32,905 nucleotides of DNA from Gnetum montanum (Eukaryota; Streptophyta; Gnetopsida; Gnetales; Gnetaceae): positions 1-32,905 of the forward strand of contig MNCI01025159.1 in NCBI GenBank assembly GCA_015680685.1, read 5' to 3'. Positions 9,790 through 20,760 of the stretch are shown here, piece after piece. A program made the position numbers and the translations under genes. The notes below the pieces were generated by a model. That model had not been told where the DNA came from. It saw only the letters and a list, made by a program, of their open reading frames with translations, and searched no databases. The stretch's first letter is position 1. Each line of letters begins with the position of its first letter.

Positions 9790-12200
9790 TTCCTAACGCT
9801 TTAAGGAACCTTCACTAGCTTCACATACTAGTGGTGTTTGACGCTGTGGCTTTTTTTCTACTACTACAACTTTAGGTGGGAGTTGGAAAACATCCAACAA
9901 TGCTTTCATTTTCTCCTTCTTACTCCTAGGATCATGCATTGTCCATGTAGCTTTCCCAATGTGGGTTGGAATAGGCACCTCCCAAGGACACAGGATTGCT
10001 AGAAACAACTCCTTGACATTGACAAACTAGTCAGGAAACTATTTGTGTTCAATGTCGAATGCTTGCACCATGTTCTTTAGCTCTTGTTAGTCATTCATCT
10101 ATTTGGCTAGGCTCTTTATGATGGATCATTGATCTGTGAATCACCCTTTAAGGGCTTCGAGTTCAACGTTAGTAGTCTTAAGCTTTTTCTTGGTGTCCTT
10201 GTCATGTTTGAACTTAGCCTCATATAGCAAATATGAGCTAGCCACTTCTCCAAATCCAACCAAAAACATCCAACTATCAACATTTCCAGGTTTGCATAAT
10301 GAAGATTGGCCAACTCCATATACTTTGTCATCTCTTTGATTTTTCAACTCCTTCAAGTGGATTTCTACTTTGTTGTATGAATTAATCCCATCAAGGATGG
10401 GTTGCCAAATTTCTCTTGCTTACTGGAGTTGCTAGAGGAATTCATTGACTTTAGCCTTTTCCATTTGGATTTCTTTCTTACTAATTTCCTTTTGCAAGTC
10501 AAATTAGTCCCTGTAGTGATTTTTGATTTTTAAAATTTGAGAGCTTTGTTCTTCTAGGTAGTAATTTCAATGGTAGACTTTTTTTGTAAGGTGCGTACCT
10601 CCTCCATTGATAGATTTTGGTTCTCCATGGACAATTTTCTCAATTCAGTGTTGACTCTAGTAAGATGCTCTTGCTATTGATGAATAAATTCTTGCATTTG
10701 ATCTCTTTGAACATCAACATTTCATAGGAAATGATTTTATGTAGTTAGTCCCTCATTTTATTGGTGCATCTAATTCAAGTCCCTTTTAATTGAATGCATT
10801 TTAGCTTCTACCATAGACTATTTGAAGATGGCCATTACTGCTTCCTCCTTAGCCTTTTCAAATCATTCTTGAAGCTATTTGATAGCTTCATCTCTTTTCA
10901 TTGTGGGGATAAGGATTGTTTGCTTTGCAAGTTAGGCACAAAGTTCAGTAACCTCCATGGCCAAGGATTGATTTTTCTCTTGGCATATTTTTAGTTGCCC
11001 CTCCAAAATGATGAATTTACCTCTTGCATTCAATTATTCCAACTAGGTTGCAGTGATTTTCTCTCGAAGATCAAAGATATCTAGAGTCTGTTTCCTAGTT
11101 CCTACCAGTCACTCTAGTAGTTGTTCATGCTGGGTTGCATTCAATTTCCCACTAACCATGCCTACAGATGTCTACACATCTTGGAGTGTAAATACATCTA
11201 GTACAAATGTCATTGGTGCATTCAGTGCTTTAGCTACATGGTCAACTACCACTTCTATCATTATTTCCTACCCTTGGTGCTGCATCACCAAGATACTTGC
11301 CTCTTCATCTTCCTCCAACCTCATCAAAAAAGTGGTATCATTCCTGGAGATTTATGAAAATAGATGATGTGTAATGAATGACACCATCACCTCCCACCTT
11401 CCAAGCATTAGGATCTGACCTCGAAGGTAGCTGCATTCTTTGGGTAGTGGAAATGGAACCATCCCTCTCCATCTAACTAATTGTTTGAGCCACATCATTA
11501 AGGTGACTCATTACTAGCTAACGCATAGATGGATCTACCCCACTGATTCCTACTTGTTGCTCTTGTTCACTTAAGAGCTACTCTTGGAGTTGTCATAGAT
11601 GCTCAAGGACTACATCAACCTTCAATGTTGTCTCTTGAGTGAGTGGTGGTGGCAGTAGCTCCTCTTCTTGGATGGATGTTGATATTTTTGACTTCATGAT
11701 TTCTACCCATGAGGCCAAGGGAGTATGCCTGAGAGTGTCATTTAAATAGAAAAAAATACCTATCCTCTTACAAAATTTTCTTATAAGACATGGAAAGGGT
11801 AGGGTCTTCCTTCCACATTTATTTCCTTGAAATGCTTCTTGATCTCCAAATAAATTAGTTGTGGAAGGTTAGTAGGAAATTTCTTGCTTAGAGTAGTGCA
11901 TGAACGAGTGGAGAAGGTAGTCACCTTACTTGTTCTCACTATTGGATTGAGGTGATAGGCTGAAATCTTGAAATAAATTCACTCCATTAGTGTGAGTGTG
12001 CCATACTCCTTATCGTCCACCTTATAACATCATTGGGTCCACCCTGCAACCTTAAGGTTTGTGGTCCCCATGATAAGGATATTACCTCTGGTAAGTGCAA
12101 GATCAAAAAATGGAGTGACTTGGACAAACAGTTTAGAATTTATGGACTTTGGAAGGTTTTGGGCTCTAAAAATTGCAAAAATTCCCCATGTGTTATGAGT
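9790..12200 (-). pseudogene. Post-integrase ORF of element 2, function unknown
   Basis: Downstream of integrase the minus strand keeps a broken reading frame of about 800 codons. The N-terminal part (about 12200-11700) reads THNTWGIFAIFRAQNLPK, TPFFDLALTRGNILIMGTTN, KVAGWTQ, YFKISAYHLNPIVRTSKVTT and KKFPTNLPQLIYLEIKKHF. This has the look of the plant-mobile/transposon-like domains found in extra ORFs of Tat and Athila elements. The middle (about 11700-10360) is rich in Lys, Glu, Gln and Leu, suggesting a coiled coil. The C-terminal part reads DDKVYGVGQSSLCKPGNVDS and ends ...EASEGSLKR at 9793. Stops are frequent. No transmembrane segment or signal peptide is evident, so I do not call it env. 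The domain comparison is from memory and needs a profile search. Confidence 0.6.
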
Positions 12201-12224
12201 AAATGACAAAAAATTCCAAAGTGT

Positions 12225-12320
12225 CTAGTGGTATATATAGTATTTTTGTATTGTGTCAATGAGGCATCGACAATGAGATTAGCTATGTCGACAAGGCCTC
12301 GATGACTTAGCTATTGACCA
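12225..12320 (-). promoter_or_regulatory. LTR-like promoter block before the post-integrase ORF
   Basis: On the minus strand this block reads ATCGAGGCCTTGTCGACATAG, then TGTCGATGCCTCATTGACACA, then TATATATA (12232-12239), ending just before the N-terminus of the extra ORF. The LTR of element 2 has the same ingredients in the same order: GGCCTCATTGACACA near 9435-9455, further CATCGATG copies, then TATAAATA. The exact 13-base match CCTCATTGACACA is the strongest link. Promoter function is inferred. Confidence 0.5.
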
Positions 12321-12559
12321 CTATTGACTTTTGTTGAGTTTGATCAAACTTTCAAAATACAAGGAATTTTTTGATGAAATTGGGATCAACTGAAAGCTTA
12401 GAACACCAAGAATAGTATGAAATCATGAGAAGAGGATGTTGAAGTTTATAAACTTGGAAAAATGGAGAAAAATTAAATTAATGAATGAATGCAATGAACG
12501 ATTAAGGAGTATTGAGTAGTTTACACAATGGAAAATACAAAATATAATATTGTAATGAT
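12321..12559 (-). other. Spacer between integrase and the extra ORF, element 2
   Basis: I see no motif or convincing frame here apart from 'tattgac' repeats beside the promoter-like block. It probably belongs to the integrase tail or the untranslated spacer of element 2. Confidence 0.4.
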
Positions 12560-13110
12560 GTCAAGGGTAAGGAACCTTAACTAATCAAGCCAAAATCTAT
12601 GCAAGTGGGTCTTCCCCATATCAGGCTCATGCCCTTTTTTCCCTTGCATAATCTCAACTAAGAAGTCCATGGACCCCATAGTCAATTTAATGATCATGAC
12701 AAGTTAAGGATCAACCCAAAAGAATCCACTCAATAATCCTAATAGTGCTTCAACCCATTTTGTGCAATAGTCAATTTCTACTATAATGATAATGACATGG
12801 GTGTGATGGGATCCATGAAGTTAATTCCTCATATGTTGTAAGGTTCTAGTGGTTGAATCCACTATTGAGAACCTTCCATATGAGTGATCATCCTCCCATC
12901 ACATTGAAAATGTTCACAAGACTTGACAAACTAGTGGACATCTGTAAAGATTATGGGCCAATAGTACCTTGCCATCAAGATTTTTACGGTTGTGCATCTC
13001 CTTACATAGTGGCCTCCACAAGGTCCTTCATGAGCATCTTGGAGAACATGTAATTTTTCTTCATCAGGGACACACTAATGTATTAGGCTATCCACACACA
13101 CCTTGTAAAG
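12560..13110 (-). pseudogene. Integrase remnant, element 2
   Basis: After a stop at about 13076 the frame reads CVPDEEKLHVLQDAHEGPCG with GHY (the His pair of the zinc domain), VKILMARYYWP, DVHKLVKSCEHFQCDG (only part of the CxxC pair kept) and GINFMDPITP, where the family has WG(I/L)DF(M)GP. That gives the first catalytic Asp position as Asn. A shifted frame near 12750-12790 reads EIDYCTKWVEA, matching the 'VDYFSKWVEA' strand. The second half of the core, with the other catalytic residues, is not recognisable, so the C-terminal half is deleted or fully decayed. Confidence 0.82.
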
Positions 13111-14800
13111 GTGTTCATTAATTTCCATGAAGTATTTTACTTGATGAAATTTTTTTTGCTTTTTCCTAAAATCCAATTCTTGTGACATCTCTTGAGTGAG
13201 AAGATATGTGAGGATACCATTATACCATATTACTTTTTTAGGCATGTGTTCATTTATTACTCCAATAAAGAGGAGTTCATCTAGAAATTGATCAAAGAGC
13301 GGGCTCTCCTCCTCTTTGTTATCCCATCTTAAGAAAGAAAGATGGTTAGCAAACACATTCTCAGTCCCTTTTCAATCTACCATAGTAATATCAAATTCCA
13401 ACAAGATCAGAAGCCACCATATAACATGAGGGGTCACCGTTGGCTTATTCATAAGGAAGCAAATTACACTATGGTTCGTATGTACAAATATTTTGTAACC
13501 TAGCACATAATGTCTAAACTTTTCTAGTGCACACACCACTGCCATTAATTCTTTCTCCATGGTAGTGTAATTTAACTGTGCTCCCACAATGCTTTGGCTC
13601 ATGTAGTGGATATAATATGGATGTTTCTTATCATCCATCTATGTGAGTACTACTCTCAAAGCATAGTTAGATGTATCTGTCATGATATGGAATGTTTTGG
13701 ACCAATTTGGTGCTCATAGGATTGGTGTTTCTATGAGTTTCTCTTTTAATTTTTGAAATGCATTTTCACATTCCTTGGTCCAAATTAATGGTACTTCCTT
13801 TTCTGTAAGTTCTACCAATGGTTTTGCAATCCTAGAGAAATTCTCAATAAAGTGCCGGTAGTAACTAGTGTGTCCAAGGAATGACTAAACATTTTTTATG
13901 GTCTCTAGTTGATGTGTTATTCTTTGGATGATCCTTATCTTTTCTAGGTCTACCTAAATCCCTTTTTGCAAAATTTAGTGCTCTAGCACAATGCCTTCTT
14001 GGACCATGAGATGGCTCTTTTACCAATTGAGTTATAGGTTTGTCTCAACAAATCTCTTTAGTACTTGCTTAGGTTGGTCCAAGGGTTACTCAAATATAGC
14101 TCTGTAGGTTGAGATGTCATCCATGAAAACTTCAACACCACTACCAATTTGTTGTTGAAAGTTACTAAGGACAAAGTGTTGAAATGTTATAGGGGCATTG
14201 CATATGCCAAATGGAATCTTATAGTATGGAAAGGTCACCCAAGGACTCATGAATGTTTTCTTGGCATAGTCCTCTGGTGCAATTTGGATTTGGTTGTAGC
14301 CACTATGACCATCCAAGAAACTATAATAACAATGCTTGGATATGGTATCTAATAATTGATCCACAAATAGCAAAGGAAAGTGATCCTCAAATGTTGCCAT
14401 ATTTAACAACCTAAAGTCAATGAAAACCCACCATTTACCACCCTCCACTCACTCACTATCCACGATTGGATAGATTAAACCTACCTTGAGGAATTTCTCT
14501 ATTTCCTCCATAATGATTTGATTCAATTTGGGGTGTAGATACCTTCTAAGCTTCATGGTTGGGTTAGTATAGATGCAGTGCTAGCATATCTTTGGATCAA
14601 TTCCTGTTAGCTCTAGATATAACCAAGTGAAGATTATTGACCATTTATTCACCACTTTCAACAACTTTTCTTTTTTTTCGAGAGCAAGCTTAGCATTAAT
14701 GATGACTAGGTTCCCATTGTTTAAAAATGCATACTCCATTCCAATTGGTAAAGTTTTTAGTTCTAAGGGATTTTTCTTAAAATGATCAGGGAGGTCCAAA
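13075..14800 (-). pseudogene. Reverse transcriptase and RNase H remnant, element 2
   Basis: The frame starts near 14799 with the linker KKNPLELKTLPIGMEYAFLN and TGIDPKIC, typical of Athila/Tat RT entry. It continues LHPKLNQIIMEEIEKFL, GLIYPIVDSEWV, GGKWWVFIDFRLLN, DHFPLLFVDQLLDT, YYSFLDGHSGYNQIQIAPED and the active site VEVFMDDIS (MDD at 14116-14124). The RT fold is nearly complete but broken by stops. RNase H follows: TDTSNYALR, LNYTTMEKELMAV, then HTNHSV and VFANHLS, where two catalytic Asp residues are Asn, consistent with G-to-A decay. The linker to integrase (13356-13075) is an open stretch ending LYKVCVDSLIH. Confidence 0.93.
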
Positions 14801-15530
14801 TGTCCCCAAAATTTATCATCATCTTGATTAGAGAGTTGGGAATGGACTTATTCAATTTTTTCCATACCTTCAAGGTATGCACAAGTTAAACTCTTAGTAG
14901 GTTCCATACATATTGTGCTACTATCTGAATTAGCTATTAGCTACTAGGTGCCTACTTGCTTTGTGGTTGTTGTGTATAGACACTATTGAATATTAATTTC
15001 TTGCACACACTGATTGCATGCCTTAATGAATGTGCTTTTGATTGACCAAATCTTTTGCACATAATTGCACCCATTGTCATTGTATGTGATGCATAGAATA
15101 TGCTTCTTTGAAATTTTTCCTAACTCAATCTCCTTAGATATTTTGAGAGATAAGTCCCTTATACACATTCATGCATCGACCATGCTTAACCAAGCCCTTT
15201 CCATGATGATGGAGAAGTCACTTTTGTAGTTGTCCACCTTGATTATCAAAAATTCAACAGGATAGGACTACCCACAAACTATAGTTATAATGTCCTCAAC
15301 TAATCTCAAAAGGACTGTGATTGATTGATCTACTAATTCTAAATAGATGTTGCTTTTCTTAAGAGGTGGTAGGTTCTAGGCTTTGTACATATCATGGGAG
15401 ATGAGGTTAACTTTGGAAATTGAGTCAAGAAGAGTCTTGCGTGGCTCTTATCCAACAATCTATAGTAAGATGAGTGGACTTCCTAGATTAGATCTTTTTG
15501 TAGGAAGGTTGCCAACCTTGATCTAGTTAG
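14801..15530 (-). pseudogene. Aspartic protease remnant and linker, element 2
   Basis: The frame reads PRKTLLDSISKVNLISHDMY at about 15430-15375, in the place of the retropepsin LLD(S/T)GA...NV(M/I) loop. It continues PPLKKSNIYLELVDQSITV, LVEDIITIVCG, YPVEFLIIKVDNYKSDFSII and MERAWLSMVDA, matching the family's flap region and the 'ILGRPFL' motif. The catalytic triplet DSG is changed to DSI, so it is inactive. A variable linker (15168-14800) with several stops connects it to RT. Confidence 0.75.
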
Positions 15531-16790
15531 AAATAGTATGATTTAGCATTACAATGTAGATCTTAGGCAACACTTGGTTTGAAGGATGCTCGAAGGTATT
15601 TGATGCAGATGATGAGTGTACTAGAGATGTAGGGAAATTAGCTAGAGTAGGTTGTAAGGGCTAGAGAGGATTGCTACACTAAAAGAAAGATCACTTTCTT
15701 GGTCAATTATCTAGACCATCTAGTTGAAAAAATGGTTATGATTGTACGGCCCTTGTAGCATTTCATTACTATGGATGTGGAGGAATTTCACCCTACATGG
15801 ATACAGTAGATGGTAATCGAGTTGAAGGTGGAGGTGTAGATGTAGAGGGATGTGGAGGATGATAAGGATACTATTATGTGGAGGTGTAGATGGTGAATGT
15901 ATTTGATGGTACTCTAGAGGGTAATAGTGATGCTAGAATGATGGTACTCTAGTAGAGATTGGTTGCTAAACATAGTACCCACATGCATCTAGTTACCTAT
16001 AAGGGTACTGCTACCTTGGTGGTGGCATTCCTCATTATTATGGTTGATACCACTGTTGGAACTATTCATAAGGTTATGGAGGAGTTCCACTTGGGTAGTA
16101 AGCTTTTTGTTGCTAGTGGAAGTATCTGGGACTACCTTAAGGGTAAGGCAATTGTCTTGAAGCTTGCCTATGTGTTAGGGAGGGGTTCAGTGCATACACT
16201 CTAGATTCTTATAAGTGTGAAATCATAGGACAACATCCCTTTGGATGTTCATATTGACAAATGTTACATTCAATTTCATCATTAGAATTAGACTCCAGTA
16301 CTTCCTCTACCCTTAGAAACTTTGCCTTTACCTCTTTGGTAGGCACGTTCAACTTCTTTTTGCCTCCTATGATTATCATCACTATTTTTCTCTTTGGATT
16401 CTTCAACAACTTTCAAAGTGGTTTGAAATTTTTTGTTCAAAGAGTCCAATAACTTATCAACCTTAGCTAAAATGTTTAAAATAGATTTTTGGATAGGTAA
16501 GATATTTCTGTTCACTAGTTTATCAAGTGGTGAGTCCTCCTCATCACAAAATCAAACCTCTTATTTTCTAATGGATGGATCCCTATTATATTCTTCATCA
16601 CTCTCCCTTATTCATAGCTCACCTTCTTCTTTTGCTAGTTTCTCAATTAGCCTTTGGATATGATTAGATCTCATTTCAAACAACCTCCCTTAGGCATACA
16701 CCCCAAGGGTTCTCCTTGTTTCTACCCTAATCCCATCTATGATGTGGTGAAGTTGTTTCCTCTAAGAGTAGCCATGGATAGGGCATCTAT
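15531..16790 (-). pseudogene. gag C-terminal part (capsid end, zinc knuckle, Pro-rich tail), element 2
   Basis: Just beyond element 3 the frame reads RCPIHGYS, IDGIRVETRRTLGVYA and IQRLIEKLAKEE. These match the capsid C-terminal pattern 'CPHHG...GL...TR..L...A.G' of plant Ty3/gypsy gag. Next comes a Lys/Glu-rich helix (NILPIQKSILNILAKVDKLL, about 16510-16450). A degenerate zinc knuckle, CNICQYEHPKGCC, lies near 16240-16220. A Pro/His/Ser-rich stretch (YPYHPPHPSTSTPPPST, about 15870-15820) leads into protease. The small + strand ORFs here are shadows. The N-terminal part of gag lies at 25535-26726. Confidence 0.75.
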
Positions 16791-16795
16791 GTAAG
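16791..16795. repeat. Target site duplication GTAAG, left copy (element 3)
   Basis: GTAAG at 16791-16795 recurs exactly at 25530-25534, outside the inverted LTR fragment and not at the outer end of the 5' LTR. Joining the flanks with one copy gives a continuous gag frame for element 2. Confidence 0.88.
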
Positions 16796-17945
16796 TATTG
16801 GTGACCATTTGGTACATGACTGCCAATGAGTGTCGTCAAATAGGATTTAGGTACTTGCTAATCTCTAGTAACACCAAGGCCTAGATACCTCTAAATAGAC
16901 TCAGTAGGTAATGTGAGTATGTGTGTGTGCTGTTGTGGTGTGTGGTTGTGAAAAATGAAATAATTGGATTGTGTGTAAAAATACAAATGACTTATCTTAA
17001 AGAGATTTAGCCAAATTTGCAAAGTACTATGAGTTGTTGAGAGTTCCTATTTTGTTTAATTGCCTAGTCTATGCCGTCCTTATAATACCTACTAGTAACA
17101 AATAAATTTTTGCAAAAACATTTGAGGATAACTTTGCGAATCTACTTCTAATTTTCCCTGGAGAAAGAGATAGTTCCACAAGAAAACTAGAAATAGAGTG
17201 AGATTCAATGGAAATAGAAAGAAGAGAACAAGAAAGAAAATTCGTGTAAATATCTCAAATGTTTAAACAAGGTAAAATGATACAAGTAAACACTTTACAA
17301 TAAAGCTATTCCAAATTCAATAACTATGAATTGTTCAAAACTTCCAAGACTCAAATAAGCAATTTATTCAAGATAATCATACTATGATACCCAAAAAATT
17401 GCTACATAAACTATCACATATGAGACTCTATTTTGGCCAGATAATGGATGTCAACAATTGCATTCAATAGAACCTTCAAAAGACTTGACAATTTCTGATT
17501 GAAATACCATAGAGATTTACTTTAAAGATAAAAGAAGCTATTCTGGTCCTATCAAAATACCGAATATTTTCTAAACCCTCTTGACTATTGAATCATTCAA
17601 CAGCTTGACTACATGCAGAGGCTCTTTTACAACAATCTCAATAGCAGTTCTTACACATTACACAATAATAAAATTTACTACTAAAATGCTCTTAAGGCTT
17701 TTAAACACAAGCGCTTCTATGGAAAAATTTTAATAGAAATCATCTATTATGTAACAATAAACAATAAGAGCAATCTAAAAATCCAAAAATTACTTGCCAA
17801 GCATGATACTATCTAAACCACTAGCTAAAAAATTTAAACAAAATAAAAAATAATAAGCATAACTAACAGGACTATGAAAAAGAGGCTGAAATGCTATCTT
17901 TAGCAAGTCATCTTACAAGCAATCTTTCACAATGTATTCTTTGCA
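16796..17945 (-). repeat. 3' LTR of element 3 (1150 bp)
   Basis: It aligns almost base for base with 23931-25080, roughly nine bases in ten matching in the stretch I compared. The + strand begins TATTGGTGACCATTTGG (TG decayed to TA) and ends TTCTTTGCA. A purine/pyrimidine-rich GT tract at 16919-16951 is part of the LTR. Confidence 0.93.
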
Positions 17946-17960
17946 AATCTTTCTCCCAAG
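17946..17960 (-). other. Polypurine tract of element 3
   Basis: On the minus strand CTTGGGAGAAAGATT lies immediately before the U3 start (TGCAAAGAATAC). Its position and purine run fit the plus-strand primer, and it sets the LTR border at 17945. Confidence 0.7.
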
Positions 17961-18289
17961 AGTGTGTGACCACGAGTGTTATCCCCCTTGTTAGGCATTC
18001 TAACCACTTGTCAAAATCTTTGCTAAGTGGTGGATGAGTCACCTTCTCCACTTGTCACACTTGTAGGATTCCACTTGTTTCACTTGTAGGCTTCCACTTG
18101 CCTCACTTGAAGGAAAACTATTTTCTAATTTAAATAAATTTATCCTAAATATATTTACTATTATAATATACTATCTACTTATCTAATTATATATCAGTAG
18201 CATAATTAAACATAATAATTAATACTATACTCCTAGTAATATTATACCTAATAGTATATACATATATTACTTTGTGCAAGGATATCTTC
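17961..18289 (-). other. 3' untranslated region of element 3
   Basis: I see no coding frame between the integrase tail and the polypurine tract. It contains a short tandem repeat (18045-18114) followed by very AT-rich DNA with short palindromic AT runs (18120-18270). Confidence 0.6.
18045..18114 (-). repeat. Three-unit 23-bp tandem repeat in element 3
   Basis: Units of 23-24 bp read TTCCACTTG, three variable bases, CACTTGTAGG on the + strand, at 18045-18068, 18069-18091 and 18092-18114. Copies differ by only a few bases. It sits just inside the 3' LTR. Confidence 0.75.
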
Positions 18290-19640
18290 AAGCTGTATGA
18301 AATTGTCCAAAATAATGTTTTATATGCAAAACATTATATGGAAATTACAATTCAATGCCATCCAAAGTTGATAATTTGTAAGTATCCTCAGACAATTGCT
18401 TTGTAATTTGAAATGGACTAATCCATGTCAGGGTAAACTTATTCGATTTCTTCATATTCCATAATAGTACAAGGTTCCGTATCTTAAAAGTTCTTTTTAG
18501 AGCTTTCCTATCAAACCATATTTTAATTTAAGAGGTATTCTGTAACAAACTATCCCTTAGTTTATCTACTTCAACTTCTTTTTTAATAAGAAAAGTCATG
18601 AAACTTCTATCTTTGTTAGTTTTTTCACTATATCTTTGTATGAATTCAGAAGCTGACCTTACAATCTTATTTTTGATTCTTGTTGGAAAACCATAGACTA
18701 AGTTATATGGTGATGTCCCAATAGCTCTCTTGAATCTAATTTGATCTGACCATAACGTGGATTATAGATAATCAATCCAATTTCCTGGATTTCCATCCAT
18801 CGATTTCTTGATATAAGTGATAAACGTTTTATTGGTGGATTCTGCTAGGCCATTTCCTTGAGGATAATAGTTTAATGAGGAAAATAAAAAAAATAGATTT
18901 TTCTAATGCCCATTTGATAAAATCTTCAGATTTGAAGGAAGGTCCATTGTCTGACACTAACACTTCGGGTAGACCAAATCTACTTAGAATGTGGTTTTCT
19001 AGAAACTTAATCACATATGATGCTGAACTTCCTCTTAGAGCCTTTACTTCAAACCATTTAGTGAAATAGTCAGTAGTTGTGAGAATAAACTTGTGTCTAG
19101 CTCTTGAAGGGGGAATTGTACCAATAAAATCCAAACCCCATTGCTGAAATGTTCTATCTGCAACTACTAGCTTTAAAGGGGCTTTAGCCTTTTTAATATT
19201 GGGCCCATGACTTTGACATTTATAGAATTTTTGAATCTTTGAACTAATGTCTTGATACATGGAAGGCTAGTAATATCCATATCAGAGTATATGTTGCATA
19301 GTTGACATAGGGGATTCATAAAATAAATTCAAATGATCATGAAATTGTTCCAAAATGAAACTAATTTGATCATTATGAACACATTTCAATAAAACGTCTC
19401 GAAAATATTTTCTATATAATATACCTTCTTTAACAATGAATCTTCGTGCTCTTTTGAAGAAAACTCTCTTTTGACTTGCAGTTAAATTACTTGGGATTTT
19501 CCTTGTATTAAGAAATTTGAGAATTTCATCATACCAATTCTCTTCATAGGTGTCAAGTGTACATACTTCACTTTCTCTAGTCATTAACTTAGCTAATCCC
19601 ATTCCCTTAATTATTTTGCATATTTCCAATGAAAATATGA
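18290..19640 (-). pseudogene. Integrase, element 3 (frameshifted)
   Basis: The frame begins in the linker after RNase H (KIIKGMGLAKLM). The zinc domain follows: EQFHDHLNLFYESPM then KFYKCQSHGP, with one Cys replaced. The DDE core shows WGLDFIGTIPPS (first Asp, about 19120-19140), TTDYFTKWFEVKAL, FLENHILSRFGLPEVLVSDN then GPSF (second Asp, about 18940-18957). After a frameshift near 18880 it reads YYPQGNGLAESTNKTF (catalytic Glu, about 18830-18850). The C-terminal domain remnant (VLLWNMKKSNKF, HIKHYF) reaches about 18290. All three catalytic residues remain, but the frameshift and several stops break the gene. I see no chromodomain. Confidence 0.9.
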
Positions 19641-19644
19641 AACT

Positions 19645-20760
19645 TTACAACTTTATAAGCCATTTTCCTTTTTTTAATCCAATCTCATTTTGGGCTAGGA
19701 ATCGCTTAACTACAGGTTCAATTAGCATAATGTGGACTAATGAACTTTCCAAATAATATTTAAAATGTTGAAGTGCTTTAATGACTGCAAATGCTTGTTT
19801 CTCTAAGTTTGAATAATTTAATTCTGAACCTTTCAACTGATATCCAAAAAATCTAATTGGTTCATCTTGACTTTCATCATCTTTTTGTGTTAAAATGGCA
19901 GCAATAGAATCATTCGAAGAAAAAGAATATAACCAAAAATCTTCTTTTAGCCTAGGCTTCACCAAATATGGAGCCTCTTGTATAACATTTTTAATTTCTA
20001 ATAAATCTCTCTCTAATTCTAGTGTTTTCTCTACTTGGACGTCCTTTTTTAGCATATGCATCAAAGGCTTGGCAATTTCAGTAAACCCGGGGATGAACTT
20101 TTTCACAAAGTTTATCTTCCTAAAGAAAGATCTAAGAGATTTCTTACTTGTGGGATGCCCAATATTATATACTTCTTGGATTCTGGAATTGTCTATGACA
20201 ATTCCTTCTTGACATATCACATGGCCTAGTAAGCTTCCAGATTTAACCCCGAAGATACACTTCTTAGGATTTAATGAAATACCAAACTCAGGACATCTGT
20301 TGAAAACTTGCTGAAGATGATTAATATGATCTTCTTTTTTCTTTAAGAATATTATAATATCATCCAAATAAACCACCACAAATTTGCCTAATAAATCCTT
20401 AAATGCTAAATCCATTACTCTTTGGAAAGTAGCTCCAACGTTTGACAATCCAAATGGCATTCTTTGGTAAGCAAACGTTCCCCATTTGGTGATAAATGTT
20501 GTTTTGTATCTATCATTCTTATCTACCATGATTTTATTATAACCTAAGAAACCATCTAAGAAAGAATATACTTGACAATCTAAGACTTTAATCAGCATCT
20601 CATCAATTCTTGGATGTAGATATTTATCTTTTTTTGAGGCATCATTCAGATTTCTAAAGTCTACACAAAGCCTTATATCACCATTTTTCTTTCTCACTAG
20701 AACACGGTGAGCAGGCCATGTTGAATATCATACTCGATATATGATTCATGCTTGTAACAA
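19645..20760 (-). pseudogene. Reverse transcriptase and gypsy-type RNase H, element 3
   Basis: A 350-codon open frame (20697-19645) starts inside RT, since the frame upstream (WPAHRVLVRKKNGDIRLC) continues past a nearby stop. RT motifs in order: CVDFRNLND, YSFLDGFLGYNKIMV, WGTFAYQRMPFGLSNVGATFQ, VVYLDDIII (active site YLDD, about 20359-20370), SLLGHVICQEG and KINFVKKFIPGF. RNase H follows: LYSFSSNDSIAAILTQKD, PIRFFGYQLKG, LNYSNLEKQAFAVIKALQHF, then HIMLIEPVVKRFLAQNEIG. In this last part the usual third catalytic Asp (TDH motif) is absent and replaced by 'EPVVK'. That loss fits elements that carry a second RNase H. The RT core residues are intact. Confidence 0.93.

Noticed and set aside
11053-11367. 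104-codon + strand ORF rich in Ser
   Set aside because: It is antisense to the post-integrase ORF of element 2. The Ser-rich product reflects the complement of the coding strand.
9790-12200. Envelope (env-like) gene after integrase
   Set aside because: I see no signal peptide, cleavage site or clear transmembrane helix. A coiled-coil-rich unknown ORF is the safer call.
15959-16204. 81-codon + strand ORF
   Set aside because: It is antisense to the Pro-rich gag tail and zinc-knuckle region of element 2.
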